From NCBI RefSeq assembly GCF_014192015.1, contig NZ_JACHXJ010000001.1:1240001-1304000 (forward strand): a stretch of 64,000 nucleotides of DNA, in the 5' to 3' direction. A program made the translations under genes and the position numbers. The notes under the pieces were generated by a model that was not told the origin of the DNA, did not search any database, and saw only the letters and a program-made list of their open reading frames with translations. This stretch comes from Paenibacillus rhizosphaerae. Its GTDB lineage: Bacteria > Bacillota > Bacilli > Paenibacillales > Paenibacillaceae. Shown in pieces: positions 41,652 through 49,649 of the stretch. Position 1 is the stretch's first letter, and every line of letters starts with the position of its first letter.

Positions 41652-43849
41652 GCGGTAACCCGTTTTATAAGCTGGCTCCCTTCATTCAGGAGTATATTTA
41701 CAAAAAAAGGTGGGAGACGCTTCGGCCGGCTCAGGTCGAAGCGCTCAACATCTGCTTCGACACGCGGAATCATCTGCTGATCGCGGCGGGGACGGCTTCC
41801 GGAAAGACGGAAGCCGCCTTCTTTCCGGCCATGTCCGAACTGCACGAGCGGCCGGCGAAGTCCGTCGGAATATTGTACATTGGGCCGCTCAAAGCGCTCA
41901 TTAACGACCAGTTTGAACGGATGAAGGACCTGCTGATTGAATCGCGGATTCCGGTATGGCACTGGCACGGCGACGTATCCCAGGCGGAAAAAACAAAGCT
42001 GATGCGAAATCCTTCGGGCATTCTGCAAATTACCCCCGAGTCGCTGGAAGGGCTGCTGATGAACCGGCCGAATGCGATCCCGGCCCTATTTCAAGATCTC
42101 CGATATATCATTATTGATGAGGTGCATGCGTTTATGGGCGCAGATCGGGGCATTCAGGTGCTGAGCCAGATCACCAGGTTGGAGCGGATGGCAGGCTGCC
42201 ATCCTAGACGGGTCGGCTTGTCCGCCACTTTGAGCGACTACGATTCCGCGACCGCCTGGCTCGGTGCGGGAAGCCCCGAGCCTGTATCCGTGGTCACCTC
42301 GCCGGGCGGCCGCAAGCTGCGGCTTCGGGTCGACCATTTCTCGTTTCCCGATGCGCGGGATGAGGAGCAGGCAGAGCAGCTGCAAAACGCTCGTAAAGCA
42401 TACTACGAGTATATTTACGAGACGACGCATCTGAAGAAGGCGCTGATTTTTACGAACAGCCGGTCCGATGCCGAGCTGACGACGCTGGAAATGCGCAGGG
42501 TCGCGGCCAGACGCAACCAGCCGGACGTATTTTATGTGCATCACGGCAGCATCTCGGCCATGCTGCGGGAGGAAGCCGAAAGCGCCCTGAAGATCGGGCC
42601 GGGACCGGCCGTGGCGGCGGCAACGCTGACGCTGGAGCTGGGTATCGACCTGGGGGAACTGGAGCGGGTGGTGCAGCTTGGCGCGCCGTACAGCGCATCG
42701 AGCTTCGTTCAGCGGCTTGGCCGGTCCGGACGCAGGGGCGATTCCGCTTCCGAAATGCTGTTTGTCGTGCAGGAGGAAGAAGACGAGGAAGCGCCGTTAC
42801 CTGCGAGAATGCCCTGGACCCTGCTCCGGGCGATCGCGGTGATTGAACTCTACGTGCGCTATAAATGGGTGGAGCCTCATGACATCCGGCGGATGCCTGT
42901 CGGGACGCTCTACCATCAGACGATGAGCATGCTGAAGAGCATAGGGGAATCCGAACCCGCCGAACTGGCGCGTGCGGTCCTTACGCTTCCTTCGTTCAAA
43001 CATGTGACGCCCGACGAGTTCAAAGTTTTTCTCAGCTACCTGATCCAGACCGACCACATCCAGTGGACCGAGGAACAGACCCTCATCATCGGGCTGACGG
43101 GCGAGAAGATCGTGAACAATTACCGTTTTTATGCGGTATTTAAAGATGACGAGGACCATGTCGTGTACAACGGATCCGAGGAAATCGGCTCCATTACGAC
43201 GGTTCCGCCGCCCGGTTATTGCTTCTCCCTGGCCGGGAAGCTGTGGAAAGTGGTCGAGGTGGACACCAAGCACAAGGCGGTCTATGTCAAGGCGGCCAAA
43301 GGCAAGGTGGACACGCTGTGGCTTGGTTCGGGCGGCGACATCCACACGAAAGTGATGCGGAAAATGAGAGAAGTGCTTGCCGATTCTGCGATTTATCCGT
43401 ACTTGTCGCCACAGGCGGTGAATCGTTTGGAACGAGCCCGGCGACTGGCGAGAGAAAGCGGACTCCTCCGCGACATCGTCATTCCGGCCGGCGGCGATTC
43501 GCTTTTTGTGCTGCCGTGGGTCGGCAGCAAGCAGTTCCGCACGCTGGAACGGATGCTGAAGCACCACTTGGCAGGTCGGCTCTCTCTGAGATCCATCGTC
43601 CCTATGGAGCCTTACTACATGGTCGCGGCCGGCAACAGCGACGCCGGCACGCTGATCCGAGAGATCGCGGTGGAATGCGCCCGGTGCGGCGAAGAACAGC
43701 TCCTCGCTCCGGAAGAAGCCCCGTACCTTGGCAAGTACGATGAATTTGTGGCTCCGGATCTGGTTCGCCGTGCGTTTGTCGTCGACGGGCTGGACCTCAA
43801 GGGACTGAAAGAAGGAATATTGGGGGATCCGGCCGAGTTTTCATCCTAA
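41648..43849 (+). CDS. Lhr/BrxHI-like superfamily 2 DEAD/DEAH-box helicase
   Basis: This is a 733-residue helicase. Motif I is GTASGKT (48-54), Ia is YIGPLKALINDQ, Ib ITPESLE, motif II DEVH (157-160), III SAT (GLSATLSDY) and VI QRLGRSGRRG. The C-terminal ~300 residues are a helicase-associated domain with a late Cys pair (CARCGEE). The Lhr-like arrangement and the BrxD partner suggest the BrxHI class. The start overlaps the preceding stop (ATGA), and the stop is shared with the next gene's start (TAATG). It should translocate on DNA, powered by ATP, as the motor of the operon. Confidence 0.87.
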   Translation: MSGNPFYKLAPFIQEYIYKKRWETLRPAQVEALNICFDTRNHLLIAAGTASGKTEAAFFPAMSELHERPAKSVGILYIGPLKALINDQFERMKDLLIESRIPVWHWHGDVSQAEKTKLMRNPSGILQITPESLEGLLMNRPNAIPALFQDLRYIIIDEVHAFMGADRGIQVLSQITRLERMAGCHPRRVGLSATLSDYDSATAWLGAGSPEPVSVVTSPGGRKLRLRVDHFSFPDARDEEQAEQLQNARKAYYEYIYETTHLKKALIFTNSRSDAELTTLEMRRVAARRNQPDVFYVHHGSISAMLREEAESALKIGPGPAVAAATLTLELGIDLGELERVVQLGAPYSASSFVQRLGRSGRRGDSASEMLFVVQEEEDEEAPLPARMPWTLLRAIAVIELYVRYKWVEPHDIRRMPVGTLYHQTMSMLKSIGESEPAELARAVLTLPSFKHVTPDEFKVFLSYLIQTDHIQWTEEQTLIIGLTGEKIVNNYRFYAVFKDDEDHVVYNGSEEIGSITTVPPPGYCFSLAGKLWKVVEVDTKHKAVYVKAAKGKVDTLWLGSGGDIHTKVMRKMREVLADSAIYPYLSPQAVNRLERARRLARESGLLRDIVIPAGGDSLFVLPWVGSKQFRTLERMLKHHLAGRLSLRSIVPMEPYYMVAAGNSDAGTLIREIAVECARCGEEQLLAPEEAPYLGKYDEFVAPDLVRRAFVVDGLDLKGLKEGILGDPAEFSS

Positions 43850-45258
43850 TGGATACGAACGGGGGACTTGGAGTGTCAGCAAACCAGGATAATCATTCTT
43901 TTCAACGTCTGCAGGCCGCTCAACAAATCCCGATTGGGGTCATCGGGCCCAAACGTTTGGTTGAACAGATCCTGCGCGTGATCGAGACGTTTCCTTCTTT
44001 TGAGGCGGTTCCCCGGGGATTTGAAGATGCGGCGGAGGCGGCAAAGCTGGCAGAAACGTTAACCGGTGAGACGGAAGTGCTGCTCCTGACCGACCCGTTG
44101 TCTCACAGGAAGGTCAAGGAAAACCCACGGGTAACCGTTCCAGCCCATTACGTACCGTTAACCGATGCGGGCCTCTATAAGGCGCTGTTTGCGGCGCATC
44201 AGCGCGGCCTGCTTAACCGGGGAATCTCTGTGGATACGCTCACCGAAACGATGGTGCGCAGAGCCTGCAGGGATTTAGGGATGACCGATGAGCGGTGGAA
44301 CGTGTATGACGGTCCGGTATATGCGTCTCCGGATAAGCTGATCGCTTTCCATCAAGCCGAATTTGCGTCGGGCAGATGCTCCATCGTTTTTACAGGACAG
44401 CAGGCAGTGGCACGGCACTTGGAGGAAATGGGTATCCCTTCGGAGTGGCTGCTTCCTTCCGATCAAGATATCGTCGTCGCGCTCGAGCGGGCGCTTCTGT
44501 CGACGGAGACCCGGCGGAGCAAGGAGTCTCAAATCGTCGTCGGGATGATTAACGTCGACCATTTCGAACGCGTAGCCATGCAGCGGAGCAATGAACATGA
44601 GGTCCAGAAGCTGAAGCTGGACATCCACCGCATGGTACTCGACTATGTAGAATCGCTGGACGGATTTCTCGCCCACCAGGGCGGGGACGAATACCTTTTC
44701 TTTACGACACGGGGCATCTTCGAACGCGAAAGCGGCGGATACAAGACGATTCCGCTGGCCAAGGATGTGAATACGACGCACGGCATTTCGCTGAGCATCG
44801 GGATCGGCTTCGGCCGTTCGGCCAGCCTGGCCGGCACTCATGCCCGAACTGCGATGCGGAAGGCGAAGGAAGCAGGTGGGAATGCCTGTTTTATCGTCAG
44901 GGAAGACGAGACGCTGATCGGACCGCTCGAGATGGCCGATCCGGTACGGGAGGTGCTGTCTTTCACCGATGCGGAGCTGATGAAGCATGCGGAGGATGCC
45001 GGCATGACCAGCGCATATTTGAGCCGGCTGCTGCACAACCGGGCTAAAACCGGTCAAACCGATTATAAAGTCCATGAGCTGGCGTCACTGCTCGGCATTA
45101 CGGTGCGAAGCGCGCATCGCCTGCTGCTGCAGTGGATCGACCACAGCTTGGTGGAGATTGCCGGTATGGAGAAGGTGCCGCGCGGGCGGCCGCGGCAAAT
45201 ATTCAGGTTTACATGTTTAGACAAGGCTTCGTACGAAGCAGGAGACGTGCCTGATTGA
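43849..45258 (+). CDS. GGDEF-like (GGDEY) nucleotidyl-cyclase/GTP-cyclohydrolase-like protein with C-terminal HTH
   Basis: This is a 469-residue protein. Residues ~25-210 look like a sensor with an alpha/beta fold (IPIGVIGPKRLVEQIL.., TEVLLLTDPLSH). Residues ~225-360 form a GGDEF-fold palm domain: IVVGMINVDHFERV with a metal Asp, the signature GGDEY at 278-282, then SIGIGFGRSASLAGTHARTAMRKAKEAGGNA. About 395-455 resembles a winged HTH (HELASLLGITVRSAHRLLLQWIDHSLVEI). The start codon overlaps the helicase stop (TAATG); a GTG at 43873 with GGGGGA six bases before it is an alternative. It may make or bind a nucleotide signal and regulate the operon. Whether it cyclises GTP is unknown. Confidence 0.6.
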   Translation: MDTNGGLGVSANQDNHSFQRLQAAQQIPIGVIGPKRLVEQILRVIETFPSFEAVPRGFEDAAEAAKLAETLTGETEVLLLTDPLSHRKVKENPRVTVPAHYVPLTDAGLYKALFAAHQRGLLNRGISVDTLTETMVRRACRDLGMTDERWNVYDGPVYASPDKLIAFHQAEFASGRCSIVFTGQQAVARHLEEMGIPSEWLLPSDQDIVVALERALLSTETRRSKESQIVVGMINVDHFERVAMQRSNEHEVQKLKLDIHRMVLDYVESLDGFLAHQGGDEYLFFTTRGIFERESGGYKTIPLAKDVNTTHGISLSIGIGFGRSASLAGTHARTAMRKAKEAGGNACFIVREDETLIGPLEMADPVREVLSFTDAELMKHAEDAGMTSAYLSRLLHNRAKTGQTDYKVHELASLLGITVRSAHRLLLQWIDHSLVEIAGMEKVPRGRPRQIFRFTCLDKASYEAGDVPD

Positions 45259-45407
45259 ATTTCTGGGTATTCGGATTTTGTGGTGGAACGAGCGAAAACC
45301 AACAACCAGTATTTCAAGAAAATGGTTATGAGAACAATCAGCTTCCTAAACGGGGAAGAAGATTGAATGCCTAACGAACACGAGAACTGAAAATGATGTT
45401 TACCTGC

Positions 45408-45438
45408 GGGGAATCTTTTAAAGAAGATTCTCCTTTTT
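45408..45438 (+). terminator. Terminator of the TerB/BrxD/helicase/GGDEY operon
   Basis: GGGGAATCTT pairs with AAGATTCTCC (one G-T pair), followed by five T. The 149 bases between the last stop and this hairpin hold no gene. Confidence 0.85.
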
Positions 45439-45483
45439 GTTGGGGGTGCCTATGCAGCGTATTTGACGATATGAACGATCTTG

Positions 45484-46029
45484 TTAGCTTGTTAATTGCG
45501 TTTTATATAGCTGTACAACTTGCGTTGCTACAGCTTCAATATCACTATCTAATTCTTCTAATACATAGGATTCCAAAACTCCCATTGTTGCCGTTCCTAA
45601 AAACTTCAAAAAAATATGCTTATCAACAATCGGAAGCGAATCCTCATTAAGCTTTTTGTCTATCTCCGCCATAGTAAAAGACAATAGCTTTTTGCGAAAT
45701 GTTGAGGCACCTTCACTTTTAAACAATGCTGCAAAAAATGATTTATGCTGCTCAAAATAAGAAAACCATAATATCGAACCTTCGATAAGCCCTTTGTCTT
45801 GTTTTTGATCACATATTTCTCGCAATTGTGCTATATGGTCGTCCACAATCTTGTCTAACAGATCATATTTATCAATATAATGCAGGTAGAATGTTTTTCG
45901 GCCAATGTCAGCTTTTTCCGTAAGTTTTTTAACCGTAATCTCATCAAACCCTTCCTGAAGTAACATTTGCAAAAAAGTCGATTGAATAGCTTGCCGAGAC
46001 TTTAAAATTCTTCGATCTGTTTTAACCAT
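45484..46029 (-). CDS. TetR/AcrR-family regulator
   Basis: This is a 181-residue regulator. The HTH reads SRQAIQSTFLQMLLQEGFDEITVKKLTEKADIGRKTFYLHYIDKYDLLDKI. The rest is a helical ligand domain of the TetR_C type. The ATG at 46029 has a perfect AAGGAGGA behind it; the longer frame runs into the promoter. The gene is strongly AT-rich compared with both sides, as is the divergent hydrolase gene, so the two probably arrived together. It likely represses the hydrolase through repeats in the shared intergenic region. Confidence 0.82.
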   Translation of the reverse strand: MVKTDRRILKSRQAIQSTFLQMLLQEGFDEITVKKLTEKADIGRKTFYLHYIDKYDLLDKIVDDHIAQLREICDQKQDKGLIEGSILWFSYFEQHKSFFAALFKSEGASTFRKKLLSFTMAEIDKKLNEDSLPIVDKHIFLKFLGTATMGVLESYVLEELDSDIEAVATQVVQLYKTQLTS

Positions 46030-46134
46030 GCAGCAGTCCTCCTTGATTATTGTACACAATGAAAACAACTTGTGTATTAACACGCATATTGCGCTATGTG
46101 GTCATTGAATCAGCGGATCCCTTATTTTAAAGTA

Positions 46135-46172
46135 AATATACACGAGGCGATTAATATGCACAAGTGTATATT
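46135..46172. promoter_or_regulatory. Inverted repeat in the tetR/hydrolase intergenic region (candidate operator)
   Basis: AATATACAC (46135-46143) and GTGTATATT (46164-46172) are perfect inverted repeats 20 bases apart. A related GTGT/ACAC element lies at 46072-46083, nearer the tetR start. The right arm contains TATATT, a possible -10 for the hydrolase gene. Confidence 0.45.
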
Positions 46173-46198
46173 AAATATGAATAAAGGTGGTTTTAACT

Positions 46199-47116
46199 GT
46201 GACAGTCACCAAAAGGAACGTGAAATTTCATGCACATGGGCTACAAATAGCCGCGATTTTAAATGTACCTGAGCTTGCTGAAGAAAAGAAACAAAATCCA
46301 GCTATAGTTTGCGTTCATCCGGGCAGCAGCTGTAAAGATCAAACGGCGGGCATTTATGCGGAGAAACTTGCTGAGCTAGGGTACGTAACGATTGTATTCG
46401 ATGCATCCTATCAAGGAGAAAGCGATGGCGAGCCTCGTTATGCTGAATACCCGGCTTCACGTGCTGAGGATATCCGGTCTGCGGTTGATTACTTAACAAC
46501 TCTGGATTATGTTGATGAAGATCGTATTGGCGTATTAGGTATTTGTGCAGGAGGCGGGTATGCTGTAAATGCTTCGATGACAGAACGCCGCATCAAAGCT
46601 GTAGGTGCAGTTTCCGTTGCGAATATAGGTCGAGGATATCGTGAAAACGATCCAATCAAAATGTTAGAGCAGGTTGCCCTGCAACGTACGGCTGAAGCAC
46701 GTGGAGCCGAGCCACTAGTTATTCAATGGATTCCTAACAGTCATGCTGAAAGAGAAGAAGCGGGAATGACTGAACTGGATCTTGTACAAGCGGTTGATTA
46801 CTATAGAACACCAAGAGGTCAGAGCCCTAACTCTCCAAACAAATTGAAATTCACCAGTGTAGATTCAATCATTGCCTTTGATGCTTTCCATTTGGCAGAA
46901 ACTTTACTGACTCAACCTTTGCAAATCATTGTCGGTGGTGTACAAGGAGCGTTTGGATCATATAAGGATGGCCACGAGCTTTATAACCGGGCAGCTTCAG
47001 AGAAAAAAGATTTGTTCGTTATTGAAGGGGCAAGCCACTATGACCTGTACGACAGACCCGAGCCAGTGAATAAAGCCGTTGAAAAATTAGGAGCCTTCTA
47101 TAAAGAAAATCTTTAA
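46199..47116 (+). CDS. Alpha/beta hydrolase with dienelactone-hydrolase-like cysteine nucleophile
   Basis: This is a 305-residue hydrolase. IVCVHPGSSCKDQTAGIYAEKLAELGY is the oxyanion strand-loop, and DASYQGESDGEPRY follows. The nucleophile elbow is GICAGG, which puts Cys116 where most relatives have Ser, as in dienelactone hydrolases. The C-terminal GASHYDLYDRPE carries the catalytic His. The GTG at 46199 is preferred; the GTG at 46187 lies in the AAAGGTGG ribosome-binding site. AT-rich like the divergent tetR gene, it ends at a strong terminator. The substrate is unknown; a TetR-controlled detoxifying role is plausible. Confidence 0.8.
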   Translation: MTVTKRNVKFHAHGLQIAAILNVPELAEEKKQNPAIVCVHPGSSCKDQTAGIYAEKLAELGYVTIVFDASYQGESDGEPRYAEYPASRAEDIRSAVDYLTTLDYVDEDRIGVLGICAGGGYAVNASMTERRIKAVGAVSVANIGRGYRENDPIKMLEQVALQRTAEARGAEPLVIQWIPNSHAEREEAGMTELDLVQAVDYYRTPRGQSPNSPNKLKFTSVDSIIAFDAFHLAETLLTQPLQIIVGGVQGAFGSYKDGHELYNRAASEKKDLFVIEGASHYDLYDRPEPVNKAVEKLGAFYKENL

Positions 47117-47141
47117 CAAACAGCTATATATTCAGAACCTT

Positions 47142-47177
47142 AGCGGTACAGGAAATAAACCTGTACCGCTTTTTTTT
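47142..47177 (+). terminator. Terminator of the hydrolase gene
   Basis: An 11-bp stem AGCGGTACAGG/CCTGTACCGCT is followed by eight T. Confidence 0.92.
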
Positions 47178-47213
47178 ACCAAAATCCCGCCAATTTAAGG
47201 ACGATTAAAAGAT

Positions 47214-47243
47214 TTGTCTTTATATAGCTCGAGTCTTTATGAT
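47214..47243 (+). promoter_or_regulatory. Promoter of the epimerase/DapA-like operon
   Basis: TTGTCT (47214-47219) and TATGAT (47238-47243) are separated by 18 bases. Confidence 0.55.
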
Positions 47244-47279
47244 GAAGTGGAAAACGATTGAATGGGAGGAAGATCAAGG

Positions 47280-48296
47280 ATGAAAACTGTATCCGAATTG
47301 GAAGCACGGCTGGCCCAGCCGTCCGAAGCACTCATTGCCGACCTGATGTCTGTCGACGGGGATATTCTCGTGCTGGGCGTTGGTGGCAAAATGGGTCCGA
47401 GTCTGGCCAGACTGGCCGCGAATGCGATACGAATAGGGGGTATGAACAAGAAGGTCATCGGAGTATCGCGTTTCTCGAATGAAGAGACCCGCAAGGAGCT
47501 GGAGGATGCCGGGGTGACCACGATTTCGTGCGATTTGCTGAATGATCAGGAACTCCAACAGCTGCCCGACGTGCCGAACGTCATTTTTATGGCCGGACAT
47601 AAATTCGGAACGACGGGAAGGGAGTATTTTACATGGGCGATGAACAGCTACTTGCCCGGCAAAGTCGCTGAGAAATACCGTGATTCCAGGATCGTCGTCT
47701 TTTCTTCCGGCAACGTGTACCCCTTTACCCCGGTCGCAAGCGGCGGAGCCAGCGAGCATACGCTGCCGGAACCGGTCGGTGAGTATGCACAATCCTGCCT
47801 CGGCAGGGAGCGGATCTTCGAGTATTTTTCGCATCAGAACGGTACGCCGATGGCGATCTTCCGGCTGAACTATGCGATCGACATGCGGTACGGCGTGCTG
47901 CTAGAGCTGGCGAAGTCCGTCAACGAAGGAAGGCCGGTCGATGTGACGATGGGCTATGCCAATGTCATTTGGCAGGGGGACGCGAACGAAATGGCGCTGC
48001 GCTGCCTGACCCAATGCACGAACCCGCCGCAGATCATCAACGTGACGGGACCGGAGACGATGTCGATCCGCTGGGCGGCGGAAGAGCTGGCGCGCCGTTT
48101 AGGCAAAGAAGTGGCATTTACCGGGACCGAAGCCGATACGGCGCTTCTCAGCAACGCATCGAAGTCCCATCAGATGTTCGGCTATCCGCGGGTATCCCTC
48201 CTGCAAATGATCGACTGGATCGCGGACTGGGTGCGGCAGGGCGGGACGACATGGAGCAAACCTACGCATTTTCAAGAAAGAAAGGGGAAGTTCTGA
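47280..48296 (+). CDS. NAD-dependent epimerase/dehydratase-family (SDR) protein
   Basis: This is a 338-residue extended SDR. The cofactor site is ILVLGVGGKMGPSLARLA (GxGGxxG). NVIFMAGHKFGT replaces the usual NNAG-like strand, and FSSGNVYPF carries the Ser of the catalytic triad. The expected YxxxK tyrosine is found as EYAQSCLGRER, so the lysine is apparently substituted. The enzyme may dehydrate or epimerise a sugar derivative rather than act as a standard epimerase. The ATG at 47280 follows GGGAGGA. The DapA-like gene starts one base after its stop, so they are co-translated. Confidence 0.8.
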   Translation: MKTVSELEARLAQPSEALIADLMSVDGDILVLGVGGKMGPSLARLAANAIRIGGMNKKVIGVSRFSNEETRKELEDAGVTTISCDLLNDQELQQLPDVPNVIFMAGHKFGTTGREYFTWAMNSYLPGKVAEKYRDSRIVVFSSGNVYPFTPVASGGASEHTLPEPVGEYAQSCLGRERIFEYFSHQNGTPMAIFRLNYAIDMRYGVLLELAKSVNEGRPVDVTMGYANVIWQGDANEMALRCLTQCTNPPQIINVTGPETMSIRWAAEELARRLGKEVAFTGTEADTALLSNASKSHQMFGYPRVSLLQMIDWIADWVRQGGTTWSKPTHFQERKGKF

Positions 48297-48297
48297 T

Positions 48298-49386
48298 ATG
48301 AAAAAGCCGAATCAATCGCTAACCGCAGAACAGATGGCAGCACTGCATGAAGGGCTGGTTATCCCAGCCCACCCGCTCGCACTGGATGAAAACCGGAAGC
48401 TGGATGAGCGGCATCAGCGGGCATTAACCCGCTATTATATGGCGTCAGGTGCTGGGGGAATCGCCGTGGGCGTTCATTCTACCCAGTTTGAAATCCGGGA
48501 TGCCGGCGTGGATCTGTACGAGCCTGTCCTGCGGCTGGCGGCCGAGGAAGTCCAAAGCGCACAGCTGCAGCGCCCCTTCATTTTGGTGGCTGGAATATGC
48601 GGTCCGACTGGCCAGGCGCTATGGGAGGCGGAAACCGCGCGAAAGCTCGGCTATGATGCAGGTCTGCTCAGCATGGGAGGATTAGCGAATTGGAGCGAGG
48701 AAGAGCTGCTGCAGCGCACAAGGGAAGTGGCTCAAATGATACCCGTCATCGGTTTCTATCTCCAACCTTCCGTGGGCGGACGAATCTTCAGCTTCGACTT
48801 CTGGCGGGAATTCGCCGAAATTCCCAACGTCGTCGCCATCAAGATGGCGCCGTTCAACCGGTATCAAACCCTCGATGTGGCCCGGGCTGTCTGTTATTCC
48901 AGCCGCCGCGACGAAATCGCCCTGTACACGGGCAACGACGACAACATCATTATGGATCTTCTCACGACTTACCGGTTCCGGGTGGACGGTGAGCTCGTGG
49001 AGAAGAATGTTGTCGGAGGATTGCTCGGCCACTGGGCGGTTTGGACGCGAAGAGCGGTAGAGCTGTTGGAGGAGATCAAGCGGATGCGCAGCGGAGGCAC
49101 CATTCCCGAAGAATGGCTGAGCCGGAACGTGGAAGTGACCGACGCCAACGCCGCGTTTTTCGATCCCGCCCACCAGTTCGCCGGGTGCATTCCGGGCATT
49201 CACGAAGTGCTGAGGAGGCAGGGGTTGATGCGAGGGATCTGGTGCCTGAATCCGGAAGAGACGCTTTCTCCTGGTCAGAATGAAGAAATCGACCGGATAT
49301 ATCGAGATTATCCCCATTTAAATGACGACGATTTTGTCCGCGAGCATCTGAACCTGTGGCTGGAAACGAAATCCAATCACGCGTAG
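48298..49386 (+). CDS. Dihydrodipicolinate synthase/N-acetylneuraminate lyase-family aldolase
   Basis: This 362-residue protein has the DapA/NanA TIM-barrel pattern. The Schiff-base lysine is K182 in VVAIKMAPFNR, with the conserved Tyr in VIGFYLQPSVGG. An extended C-terminal tail (~60 residues beyond typical DapA) is present. It is probably a sugar-acid lyase or dehydratase acting on the product of the upstream SDR, not the lysine-pathway enzyme, given its context next to an importer. The ribosome-binding site GAAAGGGG lies inside the upstream gene. Confidence 0.83.
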   Translation: MKKPNQSLTAEQMAALHEGLVIPAHPLALDENRKLDERHQRALTRYYMASGAGGIAVGVHSTQFEIRDAGVDLYEPVLRLAAEEVQSAQLQRPFILVAGICGPTGQALWEAETARKLGYDAGLLSMGGLANWSEEELLQRTREVAQMIPVIGFYLQPSVGGRIFSFDFWREFAEIPNVVAIKMAPFNRYQTLDVARAVCYSSRRDEIALYTGNDDNIIMDLLTTYRFRVDGELVEKNVVGGLLGHWAVWTRRAVELLEEIKRMRSGGTIPEEWLSRNVEVTDANAAFFDPAHQFAGCIPGIHEVLRRQGLMRGIWCLNPEETLSPGQNEEIDRIYRDYPHLNDDDFVREHLNLWLETKSNHA

Positions 49387-49649
49387 AAAATGATAAAAAC
49401 CTGACATCCCGAAAGTGGAGAATTTGATATATTTCTACCGGTTTAGCATTTTCCACACCGCTTAAAAGCTTGATATAGCAACGTTTTCAGCCATTTCGGC
49501 GTCCGTCAGCCGGCAAATTCCAAGCTTGAGGAAATCACGCTGTTTACCGCAAGTGGAAGCGTTTTTATGATGGGATTACCGGTGAATCACGAACACCGAA
49601 AATCGTCACACCCCAAAGATGAGCCCCAAAACTTGAAGGAGGAAAGAGT
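49387..49649 (+). other. Intergenic region before the second importer
   Basis: No gene is seen. TGGAAGCGTTTTTA (49554-49567) resembles a CcpA cre site with two mismatches. GTGGAGAA and TTTTCCAC form a loose inverted repeat around 49416-49460. These could separate expression of the importer from the enzymes upstream. Confidence 0.3.

Noticed and set aside
38608..43849. A complete BREX system
   Set aside because: Only BrxD-like and BrxHI-like genes are present; no PglX methylase, PglZ phosphatase or BrxC/PglY lies within the surrounding 64 kb, so the locus is called BREX-like only.
48298..49386. Lysine-pathway dapA
   Set aside because: The aldolase is longer than typical DapA and sits in a carbohydrate uptake locus with an SDR, so the gene symbol was withheld.
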